Assembly (NCBI GenBank): GCA_046537875.1
Contig: JBKHJZ010000019.1
Location: 1-31,296, forward strand
DNA: 31,296 bases
Direction of reading: 5' to 3'
Source of the DNA: JBKHJZ01 sp046537875
GTDB lineage: Bacteria; Actinomycetota; Acidimicrobiia; Acidimicrobiales; VFJN01
The notes below the pieces were generated by a model. That model was not told the DNA's origin. It did no database searches and worked only from the letters and a program-made list of their open reading frames with translations. Positions within the stretch are counted from its first letter, which is position 1; every line of letters begins with the position of its first letter. Shown piece by piece: positions 15,088 through 22,177 of the stretch. Made by a program: the position numbers and the translations under genes.

Positions 15088-15101
15088 GAGAACGCGTTCT
15101 A
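15088..15101. promoter_or_regulatory. KstR-like operator F
   Basis: GAGAACGCGTTCTA is the exact reverse complement of operator D. It lies 11 bases before livG (15113) and 50 bases before the divergent MFS start (15037), so one site could control both. Its last two bases begin the TACAGT box of livG. Confidence 0.7.
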
Positions 15102-15105
15102 CAGT
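15100..15105 (+). promoter_or_regulatory. Leaderless -10 box for livG
   Basis: TACAGT is followed by seven bases and then ATG 15113. There is no Shine-Dalgarno sequence, so transcription probably starts at or next to the start codon. The box overlaps operator F in the same way as the ligase box overlaps operator C. Confidence 0.5.
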
Positions 15106-15112
15106 GTGGCCC

Positions 15113-15844
15113 ATGGGGCGCCTCGAGGTCGAGCAGGTCTCGGTGTCGTTCGGCGGCGTGAAGGCGCTGCACCTCGTGGACCTCGACGTGTCGGCCGGCC
15201 AGGCCGCCGGGCTCATCGGGCCGAACGGCGCCGGCAAGACGACGCTCTTCAACGCCATCTGCGGCCTCCAGTCGATCGAGGGCGGCCGGATCCGGCTCGA
15301 CGGCCGCGACATCGTCGGCGTGCCCGCCCACAAGCGGGCCCGGCTCGGCATCGCCCGCACGTTCCAGCGCCTCGAGGTGTTCGGGTCGATGTCGGTCCGA
15401 GACAACATCCGGGTGGCCGCCGACGTGCGCCACCGCTGGGCCGGCACGGACGGCACCCCACCGGCCGAGCGCACCGAGGAGCTGCTCGACAGGGTGGGGC
15501 TCCGGGCGATCGCAGACGACCGGGTGGAGGCCCTCCCCACCGGTCTGGCCCGGCTCGTCGAGGTCGGGCGGGCGCTGGCCAGCGAGCCGACCGTCCTGCT
15601 GCTCGACGAGCCGTCGTCAGGCCTCGACGAGGACGAGACCGACGCCTTCGCCGAGCTGCTCGAGGGCCTGACCGGGGACGGCCTGGCCGTGCTGCTCGTC
15701 GAGCACGACGTGGAGCTGGTCATGCGGGTCTGCGCGTGGATCCACGTGCTCGACTTCGGCCGGGTGATCTCCGCCGGCACGCCGGACGACGTCCAGCGCG
15801 ACCCGCAGGTGCAGGCGGCCTACCTGGGCACGGCCAGCGGCTGA
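15113..15844 (+). CDS. ABC transporter ATPase, LivG-like
   Basis: This is a 243-residue ATPase of the Liv type. Walker A is GPNGAGKTT (36-44), Walker B with catalytic Glu is VLLLDEP (161-167), and the switch His lies in LLVEHDV. GIARTFQRLEVFGSMSVRDNI (79-99) is the LivG hallmark. The signature segment is unusual: LPTGLARLVE (141-150) stands where LSGGQ-like sequence is expected. The start is ATG 15113, placed by the leaderless box and by homology. The gene stands alone, about 6 kb from the binding protein, fused permease and LivF. It diverges from the MFS exporter under an operator identical to theirs. The simplest reading is that it completes that transporter. Confidence 0.92.
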   Translation: MGRLEVEQVSVSFGGVKALHLVDLDVSAGQAAGLIGPNGAGKTTLFNAICGLQSIEGGRIRLDGRDIVGVPAHKRARLGIARTFQRLEVFGSMSVRDNIRVAADVRHRWAGTDGTPPAERTEELLDRVGLRAIADDRVEALPTGLARLVEVGRALASEPTVLLLDEPSSGLDEDETDAFAELLEGLTGDGLAVLLVEHDVELVMRVCAWIHVLDFGRVISAGTPDDVQRDPQVQAAYLGTASG

Positions 15845-15936
15845 CGCCGGGCGATCGACCGCTGGCGGGTGGGGCGGACCTCACCGGCAGGGCGCAGGGA
15901 GTTCCGGGCCATCTCGGGGCGAGGTTGGACGGACGG

Positions 15937-15942
15937 TAGCGT
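15937..15942 (+). promoter_or_regulatory. Leaderless -10 box (TAGCGT)
   Basis: GGTAGCGT is followed by six bases (GGCCGC) and GTG 15949, with no ribosome-binding site. The same octamer precedes tadA and the tRNA-Ser gene. Confidence 0.5.
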
Positions 15943-15948
15943 GGCCGC

Positions 15949-16680
15949 GTGATCGAGCACCGTGACGCCGATCTCTCCGGGTCCCGGTTCCGCAGCGTCA
16001 ACCTGTCCGGCACCCGCATCCACTCGGCGTTCCTCAACGGGGTAGTGGTCACCGACGCGTGGATCGAGGACGTCCGCCTCGACGGCAACGTTCGCTCGTT
16101 GACCGTGAACGGGATCGACGTGACCGAGTACGTGGAGGCCGAACTCGATCGCCTCCATCCGGATCGCAGGCGCCTGGGGGCCACCGACGTGGACGGGCTG
16201 CGTCAGGCGTGGAACGACGCCATCGATCGCACCGACGCGGCCGTCGAGCGGGCCCGCCGGCTACCGGCAGTCCTCCTCGACGAGCGGGTGAACGACGAGT
16301 TCTCGTTCATCCAAACCCTGCGTCATCTCGTGTTCGCCCACGATCGATGGCTCACCGGACCGGTGTTCGGCGACCCGGCGCCCTACTTCCACCCGCTCGG
16401 CCAACCCCACGACAGCGCCGAGGAGGGCCCGGCCGACGGGCTCGACCCGGACGCCCGGCCGACGCTCGACGAGGTCCTGACCGTGCGGCACCAACAGCGA
16501 GGACGCCTGGCCGACTTCCTGGAGACCGCCGTCGACGCCGACCTCTCCCGCACGCTCGAGTCACCCAACGGTGGCGACACGATCGTCCTGCACTGCATTC
16601 ACGTCGTGCTACACGAGGAGTGGTGGCACCACCAGTACGCCGCCCGCGACCTGGCCATCCTCGAAACGCGCTCCCCCTGA
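15949..16680 (+). CDS. Pentapeptide-repeat/DinB-domain fusion protein
   Basis: This 243-residue cytoplasmic protein has two parts. Residues 1 to about 45 follow an A(D/N)LSGSxF-like period (ADLSGSRFRSVNLSGTRIHSA), typical of pentapeptide repeats. From about 80 onward there is a four-helix DinB-like domain, with LRHLVFAHDRWL and LHEEWWHHQYAARDL. The His residues of these helices would form the metal triad of DinB/YfiT proteins. Such metalloenzymes include mycothiol- or bacillithiol-dependent transferases, though many members have no known reaction. GTG 15949 follows a TAGCGT box and begins at the first repeat. No KstR-like site is present, so the catabolic regulon appears to end before this gene. 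It converges with the toxin-like gene at 16787. Confidence 0.8.
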   Translation: MIEHRDADLSGSRFRSVNLSGTRIHSAFLNGVVVTDAWIEDVRLDGNVRSLTVNGIDVTEYVEAELDRLHPDRRRLGATDVDGLRQAWNDAIDRTDAAVERARRLPAVLLDERVNDEFSFIQTLRHLVFAHDRWLTGPVFGDPAPYFHPLGQPHDSAEEGPADGLDPDARPTLDEVLTVRHQQRGRLADFLETAVDADLSRTLESPNGGDTIVLHCIHVVLHEEWWHHQYAARDLAILETRSP

Positions 16681-16724
16681 CCCGTAACCCTCGTCCCAGG
16701 TGGGCTGTTGGGCTCAGGTCGTGG

Positions 16725-16742
16725 GTCGCCTCCCGAGGCGGC
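16725..16742. terminator. Possible bidirectional hairpin between convergent genes
   Basis: CGCCT (16727-16731) pairs with AGGCG (16736-16740) around a four-base loop, and two further pairs, one of them a wobble, extend the stem. It lies between the convergent DinB and DUF5615 genes. There is no T-tract, so termination function is uncertain. Confidence 0.35.
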
Positions 16743-16786
16743 AGCCTGCTGACGACGTCGGATCGCGGCCGCACGTCCGGCGACGG

Positions 16787-17152
16787 CTAGTCGATCGGCA
16801 GTCGACGCACGCGGGCGCGACCGCGGCCGAGCACGACCACAGCGCCGGCAGCGAGGTCCGCTTCTACTCCGTCGAGTGCCATGAGCAGCAGTTTCGCCTG
16901 CTCGGCGGGAAGATGTGGCGCTCGCCGAAGAAGAATGACGCTCGGACCCGGGTGATGGCCGATCGCCAACAGCTCCCCGAAGTCGGTGTCGGCTGAGACG
17001 ACGCTCCGGCCAGACGCTTGGGCCGCGGCCATCACTTCGACGTCCGGCGCGCCCAGCAGGTTCATGTCGCCGACATGAACGGCGTCATGGCCCGCATCCG
17101 CCAGCAGTCGGGCCACGCTGCCCGACAACGACTCGTCGATGAGGAGTCTCAA
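16787..17152 (-). CDS. DUF5615 PIN-like protein, putative toxin
   Basis: This 121-residue protein begins MRLLIDESLSGSVARLLADAGHDAVHV, the standard opening of DUF5615/Mut7-C-like PIN-fold proteins. Candidate acidic metal ligands are D6 and E7, an Asp/Glu pair in APDVEV, and SADTDFGEL (53-61). PIN-fold members of this kind are proposed RNases in type II toxin-antitoxin pairs. The ATG overlaps the stop of the DUF433 gene (ATGA at 17149-17152), the usual antitoxin-first order. The last 20 residues are Arg-rich. Toxicity is inferred from fold and gene pairing; it could also be an RNA-processing factor. Confidence 0.8.
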   Translation of the reverse strand: MRLLIDESLSGSVARLLADAGHDAVHVGDMNLLGAPDVEVMAAAQASGRSVVSADTDFGELLAIGHHPGPSVILLRRAPHLPAEQAKLLLMALDGVEADLAAGAVVVLGRGRARVRRLPID

Positions 17153-17385
17153 CCGGCGGCGGGCAGCGGAAGTTCGCGCTCGTCGACTGCCGCTGCCGCG
17201 TAGCGGAGCGCCTCATGAATGTCGTCGAGGGTCAGCTGCGGGAAGTCGGCGAGGATCTCGTCAGTCGTCATCCCCTCCGCGACCATGCCGACAACCGTGG
17301 CCACCGGTATACGTGTGCCACGGACGCACGGCACCCCGCCCATGATCCGATGATCGATGGAGATCCGGTCGAAGGCCACAGCCAT
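17149..17385 (-). CDS. DUF433 protein, putative antitoxin
   Basis: This is a 78-residue DUF433 protein. The family core DRISIDHRIMGGVPCVRGTR (6-25) is intact. It is followed by IPVATVVGMVAEGMTTDEILADFPQLT-like sequence, a helix-turn-helix, and DIHEALRYAAAAVDER. DUF433 proteins are regarded as VapB45-like antitoxins that bind DNA and the partner toxin. Here the partner is the DUF5615 protein, whose start overlaps this stop by 4 bases. A 13-bp palindrome lies just upstream of ATG 17385 and may be its own operator. Little ribosome-binding sequence is visible. Confidence 0.82.
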   Translation of the reverse strand: MAVAFDRISIDHRIMGGVPCVRGTRIPVATVVGMVAEGMTTDEILADFPQLTLDDIHEALRYAAAAVDERELPLPAAG

Positions 17386-17702
17386 AGGTTACGCCTGGCG
17401 TAGGAGGACGCGCGCCCGCTCACGAGACCACGGTGCCAACGGGCGGCCTGTAGCTGTGCTCCGACCGCAGGCTTGCCACATCGGTTGCTCTCACCTTGCA
17501 CAAGAGACAGCCGCTGAGCCGGTCGTTTCTGGAATCCCACTCCCCTCCGCCACTCCCTCAGCACGGGTCCCGGACGGTCCACCACCGTCCAGGACCGTCG
17601 CTCTGACCTGCCGTTACAACGACGAGGTCGCCAACAGAGCCTCCCGCAACGCCCAGGGTCGCGTGACCGGTGACCGCGACACGGTGGCCGCCAGGTGCGC
17701 GC
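17386..17702. other. Non-coding gap upstream of the DUF433 gene
   Basis: These 317 bases lie between the stop of the MacB-like permease and the DUF433 start. I see no convincing gene or RNA. Besides the palindrome at 17390-17402 there is a 7-bp stem with a 5-base loop at 17572-17590 (GGACGGT/ACCGTCC). It could fold in the permease transcript but lacks a T-tract. Confidence 0.5.
17390..17402. promoter_or_regulatory. Palindrome before the DUF433/DUF5615 pair
   Basis: TACGCCTGGCGTA is a perfect inverted repeat around one central base, ending 5 bases before the DUF433 start. Position and symmetry fit an autoregulatory operator of the antitoxin. No experimental motif is known to me. Confidence 0.4.
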
Positions 17703-18959
17703 CTAGTCATGGCGAAGCGCTTCGGTCGGTTGCAGGCGGCTCGCGACGATGGCGGGGTAGACGCCGGCCACGATGCCGGCGGAGGCGCCGATCACGATCG
17801 CGGCGGGCGGGAGCAGGGGTTCGAGCACGGGAGTCCAGCCCTGGTGGGCGGCGACGGCGAGCATGGCGGTCACACCGAGCAGGGCACCGATCGCGCCACC
17901 GACGGCACCGATCGCCCCGGCGTCGAGCAGGATGTGGATGGCGATGTGGCGGGGCCGGGCACCGAGGGCACGGCGGATGCCGATCTCGTTGATGCGTTGC
18001 AGCACCGAGGTGAGCGTGGCGTTGCCGATCGACACGATCCCCAGGATTAGGACGACTGCGCCGAGACCCACGGCGAGGTACTGCATCTGGTCGTCGACGG
18101 CCCGGCGGATCGCCTGGTCGCGGGTGGCGGAGTAGGCCCGGTAGCGATCGGGGTCGGTGGGCGACAGGACGAGCGGCAGCGCGGCTTCGATGTCGCCGGC
18201 TGCTCCCGGGGCGGTGACCGCGACGATCCGGTTCCGTTCCGGGTCCATGAGGAAGGGCCCGGTCGCGGTGTGGGGGATGACGACACCGTTGCGTAGCCCG
18301 CTCACCCGGGGTGAGCGTTCCACGATCCCCACCAGTGTGAACGGCGTCCCGTCGATGAAGATCTGGTCGCCGGTGCGGACGTGGTCGATGCCCAGGGCGT
18401 CGGCGGTGCGGCGACCGAGCAGCGCCACCGCCTCGGCCCGCTCGTCGTGCCAGGGTCCCCAGCCCGGGCCGTCGATCACCACGCCGAGGGCGTCGAACCC
18501 GTCGGCGTTGATGCCCCGCACCGGGGCTGTCAGCGGGCGTGCCGTGGGATCAGCGATGTCCGAGAGGGCGACGTCGGGTTCGGCGGTCGTCATCGAGTCC
18601 TGCAGGACCGCGATGCCCTCCACCCCCGAGAGCCGGCTGGCGCGCTCCACCAGGCCGGCCGGCGGGGGGAACGAGGGATCGACCGCTCCGGGGCCGGCCA
18701 TGTCGCCGATGCCGTTGGCGAACGCGCCCGGATCGGCGGGTCGCACGTCCACCTGGGTGGCCAGCAGCGCGTCGAACTCGTCGGAGACCTGGTAGCGGAT
18801 GGTGGTCGTCAAGCCCAGGGTGGTCACCACCGCAGCCGCGCCGATCGCGACACCGAGCCCCGTGAGCACGGTGCGCAGGGGGCGGCGGCTGACCTGCAGC
18901 CAGGATTCGCGCACGGCGTCGACCCACAGGAGTGTGGGCTTGAACCGGTGCTTCGTCAC
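17703..18959 (-). CDS. MacB-type ABC transporter permease
   Basis: This 418-residue permease has MacB/FtsX topology. One N-terminal helix (about 28-50) follows the basic stretch VSRRPLRTVLTGLGVAIGAA. A large extracytoplasmic MacB_PCD domain runs from about 55 to 290. Three C-terminal helices of the FtsX domain include SIGNATLTSVLQRINEIGIRRALGARPRHI, the typical cytoplasmic loop. GTG 18959 overlaps the ATPase stop (GTGA). The operon order is lipoprotein, adaptor, ATPase, permease. In Gram-positive bacteria such systems act as mechanotransmitters or export peptides, antibiotics or lipoproteins; the substrate here is unknown. Confidence 0.9.
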   Translation of the reverse strand: MTKHRFKPTLLWVDAVRESWLQVSRRPLRTVLTGLGVAIGAAAVVTTLGLTTTIRYQVSDEFDALLATQVDVRPADPGAFANGIGDMAGPGAVDPSFPPPAGLVERASRLSGVEGIAVLQDSMTTAEPDVALSDIADPTARPLTAPVRGINADGFDALGVVIDGPGWGPWHDERAEAVALLGRRTADALGIDHVRTGDQIFIDGTPFTLVGIVERSPRVSGLRNGVVIPHTATGPFLMDPERNRIVAVTAPGAAGDIEAALPLVLSPTDPDRYRAYSATRDQAIRRAVDDQMQYLAVGLGAVVLILGIVSIGNATLTSVLQRINEIGIRRALGARPRHIAIHILLDAGAIGAVGGAIGALLGVTAMLAVAAHQGWTPVLEPLLPPAAIVIGASAGIVAGVYPAIVASRLQPTEALRHD

Positions 18960-19771
18960 GGCAGGTGACCCGAGTACGGGCCGTCCGGGGTGGACGGGCT
19001 GTCGGCCGGGGAGGTCACCCGGCCGCCGGCACGGCGGGGCGCCGCGGAATCGGTCACCCGACCGTCCAGCACGTCGAGGCGCCGGGGCAGCCGGGCCGCC
19101 AAGGACCGGTCGTGGGTCACGACGACCTGGGTGAGCCCGTCGCGGTTGAGCTCGGCCAGCAACATCAGAAGCGTCTCGCTCGTCTCGGAGTCGAGGTTCC
19201 CGGTCGGCTCGTCGGCCAGCAGCAGCTCGGGCCGGTGGGCGATGGCCCGGGCCAGCGCCACACGCTGGCGCTCGCCGCCGGACAGCTTCGTCACGTTCTC
19301 GTCCGCCCGGTGTGCCAGGCCGACGCGGGCGAGCACGTTGCGGGCGGCCTCGTTCCGGCGCCGTCGAGGGACCCCGACGTAGGTGAGGCCGAGCTCCACG
19401 TTCTCGGTTGCCGTCCGCGCCGCCATCAGGTGGAACGACTGGAACACGAACCCGATCGCCTCGGCCCGCAGCCCGGCCCGCTCCACCTCGGACAGCTCTG
19501 AGCTGTCCACCCCCATCAGCTCGTAGGCACCCGCCGTCGGCACGTCCAGCAGGCCGAGCAGGTTCATGAGCGTGGATTTGCCCGACCCGGACGGCCCACA
19601 GACCGCGACCTGCTCGCCACGGCGGATGACGATGCTCATCGGGCGCAGCGCGTGCACGGGGACGGCCGCGTCGTAGGTCTTGGCCATCCCCGTGCAGCGC
19701 ACCAGCATCGAGTCATGCCCGGCGTCGTTGCCCGGCGGCGCGGCCGACCCGTGCGCCCCGAACGCTGTCAT
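18956..19771 (-). CDS. MacB/LolD-type ABC transporter ATPase
   Basis: This 271-residue ATPase shows Walker A GPSGSGKST, FVFQSFHLMAARTATENVELG, signature LSGGERQRVALARAI, Walker B LLLADEPTGNLDSET and the switch TVVVTHD-like sequence. All of these are typical of the MacB/LolD/FtsE class. The first 20 residues (Gly/Ala-rich) and the last 40 (Pro/Ser-rich) extend beyond the domain. ATG 19771 overlaps the adaptor stop (ATGA), and its stop overlaps the permease start, so the three are translated together. An internal start at MLVRC about 21 codons later would also fit the domain. Confidence 0.93.
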   Translation of the reverse strand: MTAFGAHGSAAPPGNDAGHDSMLVRCTGMAKTYDAAVPVHALRPMSIVIRRGEQVAVCGPSGSGKSTLMNLLGLLDVPTAGAYELMGVDSSELSEVERAGLRAEAIGFVFQSFHLMAARTATENVELGLTYVGVPRRRRNEAARNVLARVGLAHRADENVTKLSGGERQRVALARAIAHRPELLLADEPTGNLDSETSETLLMLLAELNRDGLTQVVVTHDRSLAARLPRRLDVLDGRVTDSAAPRRAGGRVTSPADSPSTPDGPYSGHLP

Positions 19772-21075
19772 CGGCCGAGCAGCACCGTGACGCCGGGCTC
19801 GAGGTCACCCGGGTCCACCAACTCGACCCAACCGCCGATGCTCCTGCCCGGCGTGATCCGCACCCGCACCCCCTCGCCGTCCTCGCCCGCCACCTGCAGG
19901 TACTCGCCGTCGGCATCCGTGCGCACCGCGGCCACCGGCGCGGCCAGGACCGGGGCCTCCGTCGATTCCACGGTGACCTCGACCCGGGCGCTCCTGCCCA
20001 CCAGTTCCGGCCCGAACGGCACCGTCGGCGCGAAGACGATGACGCCCTCCTCCTGGGGCGCCGCCCCCGCACGGCCGTCCTCCTCGCCGTCCTCCATACC
20101 AGAATCGCCCTCGCGGGAGGCATCGACCACGATCTCGACCGGCCAGGTCTCGGCCACGCCATCGATCTCCGCCACCCCTGCCGTACCCGGCGTCAACAAC
20201 TCGGCTCGGCCCGGCTCCACATGGGCGCGCACGACGTGGTTGGACGGCGACAGCACCGCCACCGGGCTGTCCAGCGCCTGGCTGCCGACCGGGGTCGGCA
20301 GGTCCGTCACCGTCGCGGGCAGGTCCGCAACACCGACGACCTCGCCCAGCGGCACCACCACACCCATCTCCGATGCGGTGGGCCCCGATCCTCTCTCCGA
20401 CCCGGTGGGCTCCGATCCCCGAGCACCGGGATCGCCAGGCTCGGCGGTTCCGGGATCATCGCCGGTCGCCACCCCGCCAGCAGGGCCCGGGGCAGCGGGC
20501 TCCTCGTGTCCGGCCGGACCCGGCGCGTCCCCGGTCGGTTCGGCTGGGATGCGCTCCTCGTGCGCGGCGAAACCCGCGTCGCGGTACCACCGCCGCACGG
20601 CCTGCTGCGTGAGCGGCCCGTACACGCCGTCCACCGCCACGCCGTAGCCGAGCTCACCGAGCGCTCGTTGCAGGCGCTCCACATCCGAGCCCTCATCGCC
20701 CGGACGCAGCGAACGCCACAGCGGCACAGGCATCTCCAACACCATCACCGGTCGATCGGCCACGACCGCGAGCACCTGCCCACTCGCCACCTCGCCGCCC
20801 ACATCGACCGGAAGCTCCACCACCACCGGCAGCGCGTCGCCAGCCGGCGCGGGAGCGCGGATCTCCACCTCGTAGTCCACCTCGACCCGGCCCCGAACCA
20901 CGACCGAGTCCCGAAGGACACGTTCCTCCAGCACGGCGTCGGCGACCGCCGCAGGTGGCGGCTCCGCGTCGGCCAACCGTTGCTCCGGTGACACACTGGC
21001 CTGCGCCACGGCCCACAGGCCACCCAACAGCGCCACCAAGCCCCCAACGACGCCGGCAACCTTCAACTTCCCCAC
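19768..21075 (-). CDS. MacA/HlyD-like adaptor with inserted peptidoglycan-binding domain
   Basis: This 435-residue membrane-anchored adaptor has one N-terminal helix (about 6-27) and then a biotinyl-lipoyl-like segment (RGRVEVDYEVEIRAP, GGEVASGQVLAVV). A peptidoglycan-binding_1 domain follows at about 121-166, with GDEGSDVERLQRALGELGY, DGVYGPLTQQAV and RRWY. A Pro/Gly/Glu-rich linker covers about 172-235, and an HlyD-like beta domain covers 240-435. I chose GTG 21075 because GGAGG lies 7 bases upstream; the GTG at 21135 adds 20 low-complexity residues. Fusion of the adaptor with a cell-wall-binding module suggests that it links the transporter to peptidoglycan, in place of the outer-membrane contact made by Gram-negative MacA. 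That role is inference. Confidence 0.82.
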   Translation of the reverse strand: MGKLKVAGVVGGLVALLGGLWAVAQASVSPEQRLADAEPPPAAVADAVLEERVLRDSVVVRGRVEVDYEVEIRAPAPAGDALPVVVELPVDVGGEVASGQVLAVVADRPVMVLEMPVPLWRSLRPGDEGSDVERLQRALGELGYGVAVDGVYGPLTQQAVRRWYRDAGFAAHEERIPAEPTGDAPGPAGHEEPAAPGPAGGVATGDDPGTAEPGDPGARGSEPTGSERGSGPTASEMGVVVPLGEVVGVADLPATVTDLPTPVGSQALDSPVAVLSPSNHVVRAHVEPGRAELLTPGTAGVAEIDGVAETWPVEIVVDASREGDSGMEDGEEDGRAGAAPQEEGVIVFAPTVPFGPELVGRSARVEVTVESTEAPVLAAPVAAVRTDADGEYLQVAGEDGEGVRVRITPGRSIGGWVELVDPGDLEPGVTVLLGR

Positions 21076-21155
21076 AGCGTTCCCTCCGAGCCCCGGACCT
21101 CCGGGCGGCCCACCCGTCGCAGGAAGGCCGCCCACCGGGCCAGATACGTGGATCC

Positions 21156-22067
21156 TCAGCCGCCCGACCCGGACTCGGAGTCCGCGATCAATCCCTCGCC
21201 GTAGAGCAACTCCTCGAGCTCCGTGATGGCCTCCCGGTGCTCATCCAGAAACTCGTCGCGTCGCTCCAACCGCAGCTCGATCTTCCGCTCGAACAGATCC
21301 ACCCCACACCGGTGATAGATCTGCCCCAGATCCCGCAGCTCGACGCGCAGCGCCTCAGGATCGTCGTACAGCCTCGCTTTGGCAGCGTCGACCGCACCAA
21401 GGAACGCGACCTCATCAGCTGCGAAGCGCGGACCGATCCCTTCCGCGGCCACACACGTGCTGAACTCGTCTCTGAGGGCCACGATCTCGGGCAGCGCATC
21501 GATCTCGGCCAGGATGCCGTACCACTCCCCGCTGATCGGCTGATACCGGTCGATCAGCGCCCGCGCCTCCGCGAGCGGTTCGTACTCCTCATGGCAGTGC
21601 CGGCCCGCCTCCTGCTGCTCCTCGGTTTGGACGACATGACCATCGTCGAAATCGTCGTACGCCAGCTCCGCAGGGAGCGGAAACCCCTCGGTCTCGAGCT
21701 GCTCGAGGTACGGAAAGTGGGCCGGCCTCCGCCCGATGATTCGCTCGCGCGGCGACGGAGCCCTCTCGAGCCGCAGGGGCGCGACACCGAGCGACTCATA
21801 GCACTCGTCCCACAGCCTGTTCTCGTAGTTCTGCTGCAAAACGATCATGCGACTCTCACTCACCTGGGAAGCAGCATCATACGGAGCCAACGCGTCGGCC
21901 ACCGACATCTCGATTGGCCCGACGTCCTCGACGGCACCGTCCTGGCTGCCACCCTCGGCATCCTCGGCACCTCCAGCCGTGGCCCCGCCTCCGGCTCCAC
22001 ATCCAGACGCGACGACCGCGAACCCAACGAGCGCAGCGAGGCCCGCTACAGCCCTACGATTGTCCAT
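21156..22067 (-). CDS. Lipoprotein of unknown function, first in the MacB-like operon
   Basis: This is a lipoprotein of 303 residues from ATG 22067. The signal RRAVAGLAALVGFAVV ends in ASGC (Cys23), and a Gly/Ala/Glu-rich linker follows. The mature part is acidic and strongly helical, with charged heptad-like stretches such as DLFERKIELRLERRDEFLDEHREAITELEELL near the end. Four Cys residues occur in the mature domain (in DECYES, RHCHEEY, STCVAAE and HRCGVD) and could form two disulfides. I recognise no family. GTG 22073 is an alternative start; AAGG is best spaced for ATG 22067. It ends 80 bases before the adaptor gene on the same strand, so it is probably an extracytoplasmic partner of the transporter. 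Confidence 0.75.
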   Translation of the reverse strand: MDNRRAVAGLAALVGFAVVASGCGAGGGATAGGAEDAEGGSQDGAVEDVGPIEMSVADALAPYDAASQVSESRMIVLQQNYENRLWDECYESLGVAPLRLERAPSPRERIIGRRPAHFPYLEQLETEGFPLPAELAYDDFDDGHVVQTEEQQEAGRHCHEEYEPLAEARALIDRYQPISGEWYGILAEIDALPEIVALRDEFSTCVAAEGIGPRFAADEVAFLGAVDAAKARLYDDPEALRVELRDLGQIYHRCGVDLFERKIELRLERRDEFLDEHREAITELEELLYGEGLIADSESGSGG

Positions 22068-22177
22068 CAGCACCTTCGTTCCCCCACGGGCCTCAAGCTA
22101 CGTCCCGCGAGCTCATGTCGCTGAGCGGCCCCAGGGCACCGTCTGCTATCGGGCAGCGGAGGCGGTGAGCGCCACGG

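Noticed and set aside
17572..17590. Stem-loop GGACGGT/ACCGTCC as a terminator of the MacB-like operon
   Set aside because: It lies over 110 bases from the nearest stop on the wrong (upstream) side of the permease stop for that transcript, and it has no T-tract.
20578..20715. Peptidoglycan-binding motif as evidence for a cell-wall hydrolase
   Set aside because: No catalytic domain accompanies it; it is an insert in an HlyD-like adaptor.
21888..21896. AACGCGTC as a further KstR-like site
   Set aside because: The right half-site GTT is broken and the sequence lies inside the lipoprotein coding region.
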